A stretch of DNA of 64,000 nt from Metabacillus dongyingensis (GCF_019933155.2 NZ_CP082944.1:870001-934000); one strand, 5' to 3'. Counted from the stretch's first letter, positions 35,074-43,543 are shown. Notes: generated by a model from the sequence alone, not told the origin. Translations and numbers: made by a program.

Positions 35074-35682
35074 GTGTATCTAATATGTGAAAGTGAGAAT
35101 TTAGAAGATTATTTGCTTGAATTAAACGAGATTAATTATTCTAACCCTTTGATAAAGTCGAAAGTAGATGAACTATTTAATCCATCTCAATCTGAAATTG
35201 AAAAGGCAGAGGTTGCTTTTGAATTTGTTCGAGATGAAATATCTCATTCGTGGGATATCCAAGGGAAACGAGTTACGTGTAAGGCATCAGATGTATTAAC
35301 CTATAAAGAAGGGATATGCTATGCAAAATCCCATTTACTAGCATCTTTATTACGTTCACAAGGAATACCAACTGGTTTCTGTTATCAACGTTTGATGTTG
35401 TTTGATACACCAGAAAAAGGGTACTGTATTCATGCTTTGAATGCTGTCTTTTTCAAAGCACTTAATAAATGGCAAAGGCTAGACGCTCGTGGAAATAAAA
35501 AGGGAATTGAAGCCCAATTTTCAATTGATAAAGAAAAATTAGCTTTTACGCCCCAAGAGAAGTTTGATGAAAAGGATTATCCTATTATTTATAGGGAACC
35601 ACATCCAAAAACAATAGCTGTGTTAAAAGAACAAACAGATGTATTAGAAATGTATAAATATCATTTACCAGAGAGCTTATAG
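35074..35682 (+). CDS. Transglutaminase-like cysteine protease-fold protein
   Basis: 202-aa transglutaminase-like protein. The Cys-His-Asp triad fits EGICYAKSHLLASLLRSQGI (Cys about 90), YCIHALNAVF (His) and QRLDARGNK (Asp). Cytosolic, with no signal peptide. GTG 35074 is preferred, with AGGAG eight bases before; the frame also allows GTG 35065, which overlaps that site. Proteins of this type modify peptide or small-molecule amides; the substrate is unknown. The stop codon TAG shares its G with the first base of a repeat module (block B). Confidence 0.75.
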   Translation: MYLICESENLEDYLLELNEINYSNPLIKSKVDELFNPSQSEIEKAEVAFEFVRDEISHSWDIQGKRVTCKASDVLTYKEGICYAKSHLLASLLRSQGIPTGFCYQRLMLFDTPEKGYCIHALNAVFFKALNKWQRLDARGNKKGIEAQFSIDKEKLAFTPQEKFDEKDYPIIYREPHPKTIAVLKEQTDVLEMYKYHLPESL

Positions 35683-35821
35683 TTATTCCATTTAAGGGCG
35701 CTATTCTTCGGTAAGACAAACTAAATGATCTTCAACAATCGGGGGCTTTCAGGGAATATCTATGCAGCGTTGATGTTCTAAGATGATCTTCAACAATCGG
35801 GCGCGTTAATCGAGGATGAAG
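35682..35821 (+). repeat. Dispersed-module block B (three modules)
   Basis: Three modules in tandem: GTTATTCCATTTAAGGGCGC... (35682-35717), ATGATCTTCAACAATCGGGG... (35725-35760) and ATGATCTTCAACAATCGGGC... (35783-35821). The stretch 35696-35758 matches 53064-53126 at 56 of 63 positions by eye, including the spacer between the two modules. Confidence 0.8.
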
Positions 35822-36011
35822 GCTAACGACTCTGAGGTTTTTTAAAAGTTTAATCAAAATGTATCCCAAATAAAACATTGGATGTAAAATACCAAATGGC
35901 TAAGTAAAGCCTTTTTAGAAACAGGCACCAAAATTCAAGCGCATATTTTCACTCACACAGGTAACATTACTACTTGTACGATCCAAGCACATCCCTTAGG
36001 AGGTTTTCATC

Positions 36012-36488
36012 ATGGGCTTTTTTGATTTATTTAACGAAGAAGGAACTCAAAAGGAAACTCGAAAAAAGGTACGTGAAGCAGATCGCACTGCCGATACAGA
36101 ATTTGCAGCAGAAGACGTACATCTTGATCTTCGTGCTGAAGAATTGGACATCGACAAACACCGTGTGGAGACTGGTGATGTGACGCTTCATAAGGACATT
36201 GTTGAGGAAGAACAATCAGTGAATGTCCCTGTTTTACATGATCAAGTCGTTATTGAACAAAGAGCCGTTGATCACGAACCAACAGATGAACCAATTACAG
36301 AGGAAGAAACGGTTCACATTCCAGTAACTGCTGAAAAAATTGATGTAGAAAAGCATACGGTCGTCACTGGTGAAGTCTCTGCTCATAAACGTTCGGTTCA
36401 GGAAACAGAACAAGTACGCGACGTACTTCGGAAAGAAGTTGCAGATGTTGAATCGCATGGTAATACAGATATTATAAAAGAGGACTAA
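36012..36488 (+). CDS. DUF2382 (YsnF/AvaK) stress protein
   Basis: 158-aa soluble protein made largely of two DUF2382 repeats (about 35-75 and 95-140): VHLDLRAEELDIDKHRVETG, VTLHKDIVEEEQSVNVPV, then TVHIPVTAEKIDVEKHTV and VTGEVSAHKRSV. DUF2382 proteins such as YsnF are general-stress proteins of unknown mechanism. TTAGGAGG precedes ATG 36012. A second DUF2382 gene follows, so this is a local cluster. No clear SigB promoter was found. Confidence 0.82.
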   Translation: MGFFDLFNEEGTQKETRKKVREADRTADTEFAAEDVHLDLRAEELDIDKHRVETGDVTLHKDIVEEEQSVNVPVLHDQVVIEQRAVDHEPTDEPITEEETVHIPVTAEKIDVEKHTVVTGEVSAHKRSVQETEQVRDVLRKEVADVESHGNTDIIKED

Positions 36489-36496
36489 TTGTGCCT

Positions 36497-36530
36497 ACCT
36501 ACTTAACTTCTAGTTAAGTAGGTTTCTTTC
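36497..36530 (+). terminator. Terminator between the DUF2382 genes
   Basis: ACCTACTTAACT (36497-36508) pairs with AGTTAAGTAGGT (36512-36523), then TTCTTTCC. Confidence 0.8.
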
Positions 36531-36566
36531 CATCCTCATATATATAAAAGAACTTCAGGAGGTCCT

Positions 36567-37096
36567 ATGGGAAAGTATATTACTATTGGTGCGATAATCG
36601 GTAGCATAATCGGTTGGGTAACAGGTTTTACAATCGTTACAGGACTCGTTATAGGAGCAATCGCAGGCGGAATTAGTTATACAATGAATTCGAGAAGGAA
36701 CATCGACAAACCGACTAAAAAAACAAATGAAATTAAAGAACAAACGCTTCAATTACGAGAAGAGCAGCTGGATATAAAAAAAAACGAGTACAAACGGGGG
36801 AGGTTAAAGTTCATAAAGAAGTCGTCGAAGAACAGAAAACGTTCACTGTTCCTATTAAGCGTGAAGAATTGGTAATAGAGGCAGGAAATGGGGAGGAACT
36901 TCGAATTCCTCTGAAAGAAGAAGAAGTTGAAATAAACAAACACCCTGTGCAAGTAAATAAAGTATTGGTTACAAAACGACAAATTGAAGAAATAAAACAA
37001 ATAAAGGAAAAGCTGAAAAAAGAAACAGCACAAGTTTACGTTACAGGTGATAATGTGGATGTCATAAAAAAGCCGCCTTCTGTAACAAAGGACTAA
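36567..37096 (+). pseudogene. DUF2382 membrane protein split by a frameshift at an A9 tract
   Basis: The 5' frame encodes a glycine-zipper membrane hairpin (IGAIIGSIIGWVTGFTIVTG, AGGISYTM) and the start of a DUF2382 domain (LREEQLDIKK). At a run of nine As (36776-36784) the domain continues one frame over: RVQTGEVKVHKEVVEEQKTF, VPIKREELVIEAGNG and KHPVQVNKVLVTKRQ, ending at TAA 37096. Ten As would restore one 176-aa protein with an N-terminal membrane anchor. Possibilities: a real null mutation, slippage-dependent expression, or a homopolymer sequencing error. CAGGAGG precedes ATG 36567. Confidence 0.75.
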
Positions 37097-37135
37097 ACCA
37101 TTTCCCGCCTTATTCGTGTAGGGCAGGTGAAGGCG

Positions 37136-37252
37136 CTAATCAACTCCTGCTCCTTTTACGTAACCTTCGAGACCACCTTCGCCTCCAGCAATCAACAGCG
37201 CTGCATTGATAACACTATTGCAGTAAACTGCATCACAATTGAATGAACTTTC
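37136..37252 (-). pseudogene. Possible C-terminal gene remnant
   Basis: A minus-strand reading of 38 codons encodes FNCDAVYCNSVINAALL and continues IAGGEGGLEGYVKGAGVD before TAG at 37136-37138. There is no start codon or ribosome site, and a stop lies just upstream. The coherent Gly-rich C-terminus looks like the tail of a deleted gene. Family not recognised. Confidence 0.3.
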
Positions 37253-37417
37253 TCATGTTCCAGAGCCTCATCAGCCTACATAAGACCTCAAGAATTGATT
37301 ATGAAATTAGTCCATATCAAAACATTGCCAGCATCATCAAATCCATGATAGCAAATATTAGATGAAGGAAAGGAAAAGTTTTTGCTTTCCAAATATAAAA
37401 AGAGGAAGTGCTTGAGA

Positions 37418-37711
37418 ATGAATAACTGGATAAGCGCGCTTTTAAATACAGGGAGAAGACAAAACATTTTAAAGATGTTTGGCAGGAAAAGAAACAATAG
37501 AGGCATGATGTGGGTGTCTTTATTAGGTCTTGGAGTTAGTGCAACCGCATTTGGATTAGGCAGAAATCGAAACAGAAATATGCTGCGTCCTGTTCAAAAT
37601 GTAATGAATAATATTCGAACCCGAACAGCTGGCCAAATGCCAAACGCTACAGCTATAACAGAGTTTTCAAAGGAATTAGTACCTTACAAAAATCCTTTAA
37701 AAAACAAATGA
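37418..37711 (+). CDS. Small basic protein with a hydrophobic segment, unknown
   Basis: 97 aa: a basic N-terminus (MNNWISALLNTGRRQNILK), a Met/Gly-rich hydrophobic segment (MMWVSLLGLGVSATAFGL), then RNRNRN and a hydrophilic tail. ATG 37418 follows AGAGGAAG. It sits with the DUF2382 proteins and a similar small protein at 38651, suggesting a stress or membrane-associated group. No domain recognised. Confidence 0.6.
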   Translation: MNNWISALLNTGRRQNILKMFGRKRNNRGMMWVSLLGLGVSATAFGLGRNRNRNMLRPVQNVMNNIRTRTAGQMPNATAITEFSKELVPYKNPLKNK

Positions 37712-37719
37712 ATTTCAGT

Positions 37720-37761
37720 ACACATAAAAATGCCTACTACAATGTAGGCATTTTTATGTGT
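37720..37761. terminator. Long bidirectional terminator
   Basis: ACACATAAAAATGCCTAC pairs perfectly over 18 bp with its complement at 37744-37761 around TACAAT. T-runs occur on both strands within the stem. Confidence 0.85.
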
Positions 37762-37965
37762 AGAATTGGAACCGGTAAAAACCGAATCAAAATTTTCTAT
37801 TGATAAAAGACAGATTACTGTTACAACTAATAATAATCATACATGTTTTCGACAAAAATATAGCTACTTTTGACGGTCGAAAAAACCGACTTTTTACAAA
37901 GTAATCCCTTATCGTTATTAATCTGCATTTTGCTTGTGATACTCTGAAAAAAGAGTTTGCTTTTT

Positions 37966-38145
37966 TTAACTAATCTGATTCCATACTCTTTCCATATTTA
38001 ATGGGACATATATCTTATCCCCATTTATCTCCCTATGCACGATGGGATTTTTAAAGCTGTTCTCTAAATAATACATTTGATTTTTACGCCTTGCTTTACG
38101 ATGTACTCCTAATATATTTTCTAAGCTTTCTCCTGACGTTTTCAT
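37966..38145 (-). CDS. Small protein, 59 aa
   Basis: ATG 38143-38145 is preceded on the minus strand by AAAAGGAGAAAGG, an excellent ribosome site. The 59 codons run MKTSGESLENILGVHRKARR, then a basic/aromatic middle (KNQMYYLENSFKNPIVHREI) and a C-terminus with KIYVPLNMERVWNQIS. Soluble and basic. The frame is intact and nothing longer overlaps. Function unknown; possibly a DNA- or RNA-binding small protein from its charge. Confidence 0.65.
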   Translation of the reverse strand: MKTSGESLENILGVHRKARRKNQMYYLENSFKNPIVHREINGDKIYVPLNMERVWNQIS

Positions 38146-38650
38146 TGTACCTTTCTCCTTTTATCTATGTTGTTTATTTATTTTCAGGGTATGGTGTCTA
38201 TTTTATTAGTAATAACTGACCAAATAAATACTGCAGTAACTAGCGATAGTAATAATATATGAATCGTTTTTTATCTTTTCCCATATTTTTCACTCGAATA
38301 GACTTATGATATTTTGTAAAAAACAGAAATTTCTAAAGGGTGGTTTACACGATCAAAAAAAAACAATACATTGAAAAATATGGGATTTTTATTTGTTTGA
38401 GATAATACTAAATTCAACTTGTGCATTGAGTAAGGAAATTTTAATTCCTTACGTGCTCTTTAAACATCCTTTATGAACAACTCTTGTATATTTTGTAATA
38501 TATTTTCAACCTCGATAATCTTATATTTCCTTTAAAGCATTTTTTTATTATCAATTGTTTTGGTAACAAACACCTTAAATTATTTAGTTTTTTATAGCCA
38601 AGATATTAAGGTTCAGGAAATGAACAAAAATCTTAAAAAAGGTGATATAG
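38146..38650. other. AT-rich intergenic region, no feature seen
   Basis: About 500 bases of very AT-rich sequence with no ribosome-site-supported frame on either strand. The 5' region of the 59-aa gene lies at its left end. Confidence 0.4.
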
Positions 38651-38833
38651 ATGAAGACAAACATGGATAAAATTTTACCGGTTTTCGCTTCAGTCGGAGT
38701 AGGTATTGCAGCTTATCAAATGATGAGTGGAAATGGTGGGAAAATGAAAAATATGATACCACTGGCCTCAAACATGATGGGAATGGGGACTGGGATGCAA
38801 GGACAGAATCAACAACAGTCCGGAAATCAATAA
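38651..38833 (+). CDS. Small Met/Gly-rich hydrophobic protein, 60 aa
   Basis: 60 aa: MKTNMDKILPVFASVGVGIA, then AYQMMSG, a basic stretch and a Met/Gly/Gln-rich tail (NMMGMGTGMQGQNQQQ). AAAAGGTGAT precedes ATG 38651. The hydrophobic start resembles DUF3918/YrzQ-like small Bacillus proteins. Its Met-rich character parallels the 97-aa protein at 37418. Role unknown. Confidence 0.55.
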   Translation: MKTNMDKILPVFASVGVGIAAYQMMSGNGGKMKNMIPLASNMMGMGTGMQGQNQQQSGNQ

Positions 38834-38884
38834 GGCTATGTATTAAATCAATCCTTTATGGATGAAAGGTAATTTTTATTTCAA

Positions 38885-38945
38885 AGCGTTCTTTGATTCA
38901 TTCATTATACAGATTAGTGTTATGAATTTAAGAACGCTTTTTTTT
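38885..38945 (+). terminator. Terminator with a long loop
   Basis: AAGCGTTCTT (about 38884-38893) pairs with AAGAACGCTT downstream (about 38930-38939), followed by a run of Ts. The loop of about 36 nt is unusually long. Confidence 0.6.
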
Positions 38946-39148
38946 ACTCTAAAACAAAAGAACAAAATAGGAAGCCGTTTAGGCATCCAAGAATTATATT
39001 ATCTTGAATCTACCCGACGGTTTGAAGCTGCTTTTTACAAATAATTAGAATCTACATTTGCTGTTTCTCAAAAGCGTTGATTTGCTTACTAGTTTGTACA
39101 GTTCATTATATTCAGTTCCAAGATGATTTTGAATTTTGGTCTATTCAT

Positions 39149-40273
39149 TTAAAATGTCTCATCATATTTAGCTAAAATTTGTCCAACCATTACGGAAAAG
39201 TCCTGTTTTGATAATTGTTGGTGATAGGAGTTAAATTGTTTATCTAAAACGCTTCGATGCCGTTCGCAATATAAAATTGATAGTATCTGTTCTTCAAGAT
39301 GTGATTTTGTTTTCCAATTTTCCAAATGGAAAACGAGGCCGAGTTTTTTTAAATATCGTAAATTAATTTCTTCCTGGCCGGGCAATGCGTGATACACAAA
39401 AATAGGAATTTTTTTGTATAAACTTTCGCTTATTGTTACTCCGCCAGGCTTCGTAATAATTGCGTCAGCTTCATTGTACAACTGATTCATTTCTTCTTTT
39501 GATGAAATGTATGACAATGGTTTGATCATCGGATTGCTCATTTGCTTAATCAAGCGATACAGCTTGTTGTTTTTTCCACATAAAACTTTATAGTGAATAT
39601 TGCCAGCCGGCTCAAGTTTTTGAACGAATGTTTTGATTGAACCAACACCAAGGTTTCCACCTGATATCAATATTGAGTATGTTCTTCGTTTTTTCGGCTC
39701 ACTTGTTCCTGTCTTTAACAACGGATGAATCGGAATACCAGTTACATGAATACGCTCTGATTCAATACCCCGACTTATTAAATATTCCTTTAACTCTCTG
39801 CTTGGAACGAAATGATAATCTATCGCTTCAATCCCCCATATTTGATTAATGAAGTAATCAGTATAGACATTGATAACAGGAATGGCATGTTTTTTTCTGC
39901 TTTTTAACTGGTTCAACATATAAGAAGGTAATGCATGTGTACATATAATTAGGTCCGGTTTTTTTTCTCTAATTAACTTTTCCATCCAAACTAAAAACAA
40001 CAGTTCATATAAACGGAAACGTTTTTTCTCCTGCTCGTTTTCAAACACTGATTTCCGATAAATCCAACTGTACATACCAGGAAAGAGATGAATCCACTTT
40101 AGATAGAACGCTGACACAAACGTTTCCATTTTCCCATAGCTATAAGACAAAATATCAATCTTTTCACAACATAAAGATTCATCTATTTCATGCATGTATT
40201 CCATCATTCCATCTGCTGCATGATGATGACCAGATGATATCTGCAAAAAAGGCATAAATAATACCCGTTTCAT
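39149..40273 (-). CDS. MGDG-synthase/UgtP-type glycosyltransferase, YkoN-like
   Basis: 374-aa GT28-type glycosyltransferase. The N-terminal MGDG_synth region has SSGHHHAADGMMEYM and DLIICTHALPSYMLNQL. The C-terminal nucleotide-sugar domain has ILISGGNLGVGS and ADAIITKPGGVTISESLYKK with PGQEEIN. Such enzymes add sugars to diacylglycerol or related lipids (UgtP); B. subtilis YkoN is a closer analogue given the neighbouring YkoP- and YkoQ-like genes. ATG 40273 follows AAGGTGGG; a GTG at 40285 is less likely. It diverges from the ykoP-like gene. Confidence 0.8.
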   Translation of the reverse strand: MKRVLFMPFLQISSGHHHAADGMMEYMHEIDESLCCEKIDILSYSYGKMETFVSAFYLKWIHLFPGMYSWIYRKSVFENEQEKKRFRLYELLFLVWMEKLIREKKPDLIICTHALPSYMLNQLKSRKKHAIPVINVYTDYFINQIWGIEAIDYHFVPSRELKEYLISRGIESERIHVTGIPIHPLLKTGTSEPKKRRTYSILISGGNLGVGSIKTFVQKLEPAGNIHYKVLCGKNNKLYRLIKQMSNPMIKPLSYISSKEEMNQLYNEADAIITKPGGVTISESLYKKIPIFVYHALPGQEEINLRYLKKLGLVFHLENWKTKSHLEEQILSILYCERHRSVLDKQFNSYHQQLSKQDFSVMVGQILAKYDETF

Positions 40274-40420
40274 GAACGCACCCACCTTTTTTTATTTAGC
40301 TTGTGTTATTGACTGTGAATCATTCCCCTGAAATTCCCATCAATATTTGTAAGAAAGCTTAGTCAAAATAAGTGTATAATCTTTTCCGCTTTATAAAAGA
40401 CAATTGCAAGGAGAATAACA

Positions 40421-40996
40421 ATGAGAGTAAGACTTTACGTTATTTCAGCTTGGAGTATAATTGATCCTTTGTATTTTTTCTTTACTCGCTTGCACTACCT
40501 TGAACAAACGAAAAAAAATGATACTATTTTCAGGGTAAGACTAACTCGCTATAAAGGTCGTTTAGTCGTCCTGTCTGATGGAACAATGATTAAGAAAAAT
40601 GATGTTCTAGTCAAGATACATCTACATAACGCTCGCTTATTAAAAGAACTTCAAAGCATTGACACTGATTTTAAAAAAGCAATGCTACTTTATAAAAAAG
40701 TAAAAGAGTCGTTGCCTCACCTTGCCTTATATATTCAACGTCATAAAAATAAAGGCGAAATTAAAGGGATAATCGGTATTACGATGCTAACCAAAGGCTG
40801 CGAACGATTAGGATTTGAGTCTTATACAATTTCGAGTCCCACGTATAAATGGTTTAAAAAACTGGCACTCTACCCAATCTATCTCCTTTCAATGTCAAAA
40901 CTGCCTCCTAAAGGCAAAAAAAGACCTTCTCCGAAGTACGTATTTATGTCAAAAGAAAGCTTGTATGAAAAAAGTGAACTCAATAAATCTGGATGA
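40421..40996 (+). CDS. YkoP-like protein
   Basis: 191-aa basic protein beginning MRVRLYVISAWSIIDPLYFF. It contains RLTRYKGRLVVLSDGTMIKK with NDVLVKIHLHN, and a C-terminus with LTKGCERLGFESYTISSPTY. This pattern matches B. subtilis YkoP, encoded beside a glycosyltransferase (YkoN) and a metallophosphoesterase (YkoQ). AAGGAGAA precedes ATG 40421. A TATAAT-like box at 40375-40380 may serve the gene. Function not established; the gene set suggests forespore or membrane-lipid modification. Confidence 0.7.
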   Translation: MRVRLYVISAWSIIDPLYFFFTRLHYLEQTKKNDTIFRVRLTRYKGRLVVLSDGTMIKKNDVLVKIHLHNARLLKELQSIDTDFKKAMLLYKKVKESLPHLALYIQRHKNKGEIKGIIGITMLTKGCERLGFESYTISSPTYKWFKKLALYPIYLLSMSKLPPKGKKRPSPKYVFMSKESLYEKSELNKSG

Positions 40997-41064
40997 ATCT
41001 CCATTAATTACAGGTAACAATATCCCCTCCTTTTTCCTATAATTGTTTAAAGGAGGGGATACTA

Positions 41065-41928
41065 TTGTACATTTGGTTGACGATTATGTTGGTTGCATTT
41101 ATTGTCAATTTATTATTTTTCATTGTTTACAAAGGCTATAAGAACACCCAAAACATTGTAATCAACAACGTTTCAATAAATACCAAACAAAATGAGCATC
41201 CTTATCGTGTTTTGCACATTTCCGATATGCATCTTGAAAATATCTCTATTACACCTGAACAGCTTTATGAAAGTCTAAGAGATCAACCGATTGACTTAAT
41301 TGCATTAACAGGTGATTTTTTAGATCGAAAACGAAGTATTCCAAAATTAATTCCTTATTTAAAGGTGTTTAATAAATTAAAGCCAAGACACGGAACGTAT
41401 GCCGTATTTGGTAATCATGATTATGTGTTGAGTCACCCAAACTTCCTTAAACTAAAGCAAGTGTTAGAGGAATATGGATGTAAAACAATGCAAAACGAAA
41501 ATGATGTACTCATGATTAACGGCAAGCCATTGAATATTATTGGGATCGATGACTTTAGTACAAAACGAAGTGATATTCACAAATCATTTAAAGGACTTGC
41601 AAACGGATATAATCTTGTATTGACACATGATCCAAATATCGTTCTCAGAATGAAAGACGTTCCTTTTGATTACTTGATTTCAGGTCATTTCCATGGTGGG
41701 CAAATTCATTGGCCAAAGCCGTATCACCTAGTTAAGATGGGCAAATTAGTACGAATGAACATGGTGAAAGGTTTGCATCATCATGACGGAAAGCCATTTT
41801 ATATCAGTGAAGGCTTGGGACAAACGGGACTAAACATTCGTATAGGAAGCCGACCAGAAATTACGTTTCACAATCTAAGGCTTAAGTCGAGCACAGATAA
41901 AATAGAGAAAACAGCGGAAGCAGTCTAA
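41065..41928 (+). CDS. Membrane-anchored metallophosphoesterase, YkoQ-like
   Basis: 287 aa. An N-terminal membrane helix (about 3-22) precedes a calcineurin-like phosphoesterase domain with all metal motifs: LHISDMHLENIS, ALTGDFLDRK, VFGNHDYV, LTHDPN and SGHFHGGQIHWP. It resembles YkoQ and the YaeI/LpxH-like class. TTG 41065 follows AGGAGGGG. It starts 68 bp after the ykoP-like gene on the same strand. Likely removes a phosphate or headgroup from a lipid or cell-envelope substrate at the membrane. Confidence 0.82.
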   Translation: MYIWLTIMLVAFIVNLLFFIVYKGYKNTQNIVINNVSINTKQNEHPYRVLHISDMHLENISITPEQLYESLRDQPIDLIALTGDFLDRKRSIPKLIPYLKVFNKLKPRHGTYAVFGNHDYVLSHPNFLKLKQVLEEYGCKTMQNENDVLMINGKPLNIIGIDDFSTKRSDIHKSFKGLANGYNLVLTHDPNIVLRMKDVPFDYLISGHFHGGQIHWPKPYHLVKMGKLVRMNMVKGLHHHDGKPFYISEGLGQTGLNIRIGSRPEITFHNLRLKSSTDKIEKTAEAV

Positions 41929-41966
41929 ACCACCCAAAGAAAAAAATTCTTGGGTGGTTTTAATTT
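41927..41966 (+). terminator. Terminator of the ykoP-ykoQ-like unit
   Basis: AAACCACCCAA (41927-41937) pairs with TTGGGTGGTTT (41950-41960), then TAATTTTG. The left arm overlaps the stop codon. Confidence 0.88.
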
Positions 41967-42055
41967 TGTCTCGCTTTTAAACTTAGAATATTTACGGTTG
42001 GCGCAAGTCATTTCCGTCGTATTAATCTTTGGAGAGGTGAGCATATTTTGGTGCC

Positions 42056-42160
42056 GTCAAACGAAGGGCAGTATAGTTGAAGAGTGGTTTCAAGAGTTTG
42101 ATCAACAATCGGGCCAGATTGTGGAATAAGTAATAGTGAGGGCGCTTATACAGAAAAAGC
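42056..42160 (+). repeat. Dispersed-module block C
   Basis: Modules at about 42056-42084 (AAACGAAGGGCAGTATAGTT), 42100-42130 (GATCAACAATCGGGCCAG... to GGAATAAG) and a degenerate GAGGGCGC piece at 42138-42160. Stretch 42064-42130 corresponds in order and spacing to 51312-51378. Confidence 0.75.
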
Positions 42161-42227
42161 ATCTTTAATATTAACAAGTCTGATTTAAAGAAGCATTTAT
42201 TTGATGCCATTAATTAACGAGTACAAT

Positions 42228-42270
42228 AAATAAAAATCCAGCTGCCATTTCAGGCAGCTGGATTTTTATT
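42228..42270. terminator. Bidirectional terminator
   Basis: AAAAATCCAGCTGCC pairs with GGCAGCTGGATTTTT around ATTTCA, extended by A/T pairs. It terminates the isochorismatase-like gene on the minus strand. Confidence 0.9.
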
Positions 42271-42290
42271 TATCATAGTACGGGTTAATA

Positions 42291-42848
42291 TTACCTATAA
42301 GAGTCATGAGTTGGACGAAACAAATCTTCCTCTGAATATCTGACCATCGAAAAGTGTTCGACATTATCATGACCATGAAGGGTACGATTATGATGCTTTA
42401 TAATTTGTTCTGCACTTAAAACATCATTGTCCGTTGTTGAATGCCCATCACCGACCAATGTTACATCCAAACCACACATAGTAGCTGTTCTGACTGCACT
42501 ATCTATACAGTATTGTGTTTTACAACCCATAATAACAATATGTTCAATCTGGTGAGTTTTTAAATGTTTTAGAAGACCTGTCCCGTGAAAGGAATTCGTC
42601 GCAGACTTATCGAAAATCTTTACATCCGTGGGTATATTGATTTCGTTGTGAACTTGAAATCCTCCACCTTTTCCCTCAGCAACATCAAGATCCCTTACAA
42701 ACACAACTGGGACATCAGCTTCTTTTGCTTTTTCAATTACTTTATTGATATTCCTGATAAGATGTTCTTTATTAAAAACAGGACTTTCTTTTTGAGTACC
42801 ATCAATTAATTCTTGTTGAGCATCGATGATTAATAATGTTTGATTCAA
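42291..42848 (-). CDS. Isochorismatase-family cysteine hydrolase
   Basis: 185-aa cysteine hydrolase (PncA/YecD type). The triad fits LLIIDAQQE (Asp), FDKSATNSFHGTG (Lys) and MGCKTQYCIDSA (Cys in the QYC segment). Family members hydrolyse amides such as nicotinamide, N-carbamoyl compounds or isochorismate; substrate unknown. TTG 42848 gives the usual family start (NQTLLIIDAQ) and has GGAAGGGGAA before it; the frame also extends to 42866. A palindrome and a small 18-codon frame lie upstream. Flanked by repeat blocks C and D. Confidence 0.82.
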   Translation of the reverse strand: MNQTLLIIDAQQELIDGTQKESPVFNKEHLIRNINKVIEKAKEADVPVVFVRDLDVAEGKGGGFQVHNEINIPTDVKIFDKSATNSFHGTGLLKHLKTHQIEHIVIMGCKTQYCIDSAVRTATMCGLDVTLVGDGHSTTDNDVLSAEQIIKHHNRTLHGHDNVEHFSMVRYSEEDLFRPTHDSYR

Positions 42849-42893
42849 ATGATTTTCCCCTTCCAAATTGTGGGGAAACGTTAAACTGCTTAA

Positions 42894-42950
42894 TTAGTTA
42901 GACGTTATCCCCTTAGAATTTTCCACGCTAACATTTACTTTGTTTGTCAT
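42894..42950 (-). CDS. 18-codon frame upstream of the isochorismatase gene
   Basis: ATG 42948-42950 has AGGAGG eight bases before it and reads MTNKVNVSVENSKGITSN then TAA. It ends 45 bp before the hydrolase start. The ribosome site is strong, so it may be a leader peptide, or the first codons of a gene truncated when the region was rearranged. Confidence 0.4.
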   Translation of the reverse strand: MTNKVNVSVENSKGITSN

Positions 42951-42972
42951 AATATCTACCTCCTAAGCAAGG

Positions 42973-43015
42973 GTTGTCTAAATATTTAAATTAATAATTT
43001 TAATATTTAGACAAC
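42973..43015. promoter_or_regulatory. 14-bp inverted repeat upstream of the isochorismatase unit
   Basis: GTTGTCTAAATATT (42973-42986) and AATATTTAGACAAC (43002-43015) are perfect inverted repeats with an AT-only spacer. The right arm covers the stop of an ABC-transporter remnant. It may be an old terminator or an operator for the minus-strand unit. Confidence 0.5.
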
Positions 43016-43129
43016 TTTATTGTACCATATTTCTTCAAAAAACATTCCTTTTTTTAGAAGTGATGCATGTTTGCCTTCCATTCTTTCTTCATAGAGGGAG
43101 TTTGATAAGATTATTGTTCTTTTTCTTAT
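43007..43129 (-). pseudogene. C-terminal remnant of an ABC transporter ATPase
   Basis: The minus strand reads KRTIILSNSLYEERMEGKHA, then SLLKKGMFFEEIWYNKVV and TAA. RTIIL-S and EGKHA-LLKKGMFFEEIW are the end of an ABC exporter nucleotide-binding domain (compare RTTIIISHRL and EGxHxxLLxxxG-Y). The usual loop between the two is missing and no start precedes it, so only a degraded tail remains. The gene body is absent from the window. Confidence 0.5.
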
Positions 43130-43304
43130 TCAGCTAACCCAGCTAATAGAAGCTACCCAGTCTTCCCTATAGGTTGCTTGTATGTATAATGAAATAATTG
43201 GAAGAATCGGAGAATATAGATGCCAAAAATACACTATCTTTTAAAAGAAATGAAGAACAATATATATTAAACTCATAACTCAGGAGACAAAGACGAAATG
43301 GTAT

Positions 43305-43383
43305 GTTATTCCATTAAAGGGCAGTTTAACGGAGTAAGCGGATACTGAAGTTCTTCTAAATAAGGGCCATTATATTGAATAAG
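43305..43383 (+). repeat. Dispersed-module block D (two modules)
   Basis: GTTATTCCATTAAAGGGCAG... to GGAGTAAGC (43305-43339) and CTTCTAAATAAGGGCC... to TTGAATAAG (43350-43383). The first closely matches the first module of block G. Confidence 0.75.
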
Positions 43384-43440
43384 AATTAGTTTCTGTTCAA
43401 ATTTAAATTCAAATGTTATTCAGCTTCTTATCTGAAGCAA

Positions 43441-43485
43441 AATAAAGCCGTTTTCCTTAAAAATTACTAGGAAAACGGCTTTATT
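43441..43485. terminator. Bidirectional terminator
   Basis: AATAAAGCCGTTTTCCT (43441-43457) is perfectly inverted at 43469-43485. It ends the hydrolase gene on the minus strand. Confidence 0.88.
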
Positions 43486-43543
43486 CTTAATGATACCAAG
43501 CATCTGTTTTATAAAAACACGTTGGATGCTACTTTCTTATTTC

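Larger units (their letters stand above)
43130..43543. other. Intergenic region without genes, holding repeat block D
   Basis: No supported frame on either strand. It contains block D at 43305-43383 and the terminator at 43441-43485. Confidence 0.45.

Noticed and set aside
35840..35875. SigB promoter before the DUF2382 gene
   Set aside because: A GTTTAA is present but no GGGWAT-type -10 follows at the right spacing.
42022..42210. Minus-strand frame of 62 codons
   Set aside because: It consists largely of repeat block C read backwards and has no ribosome site.
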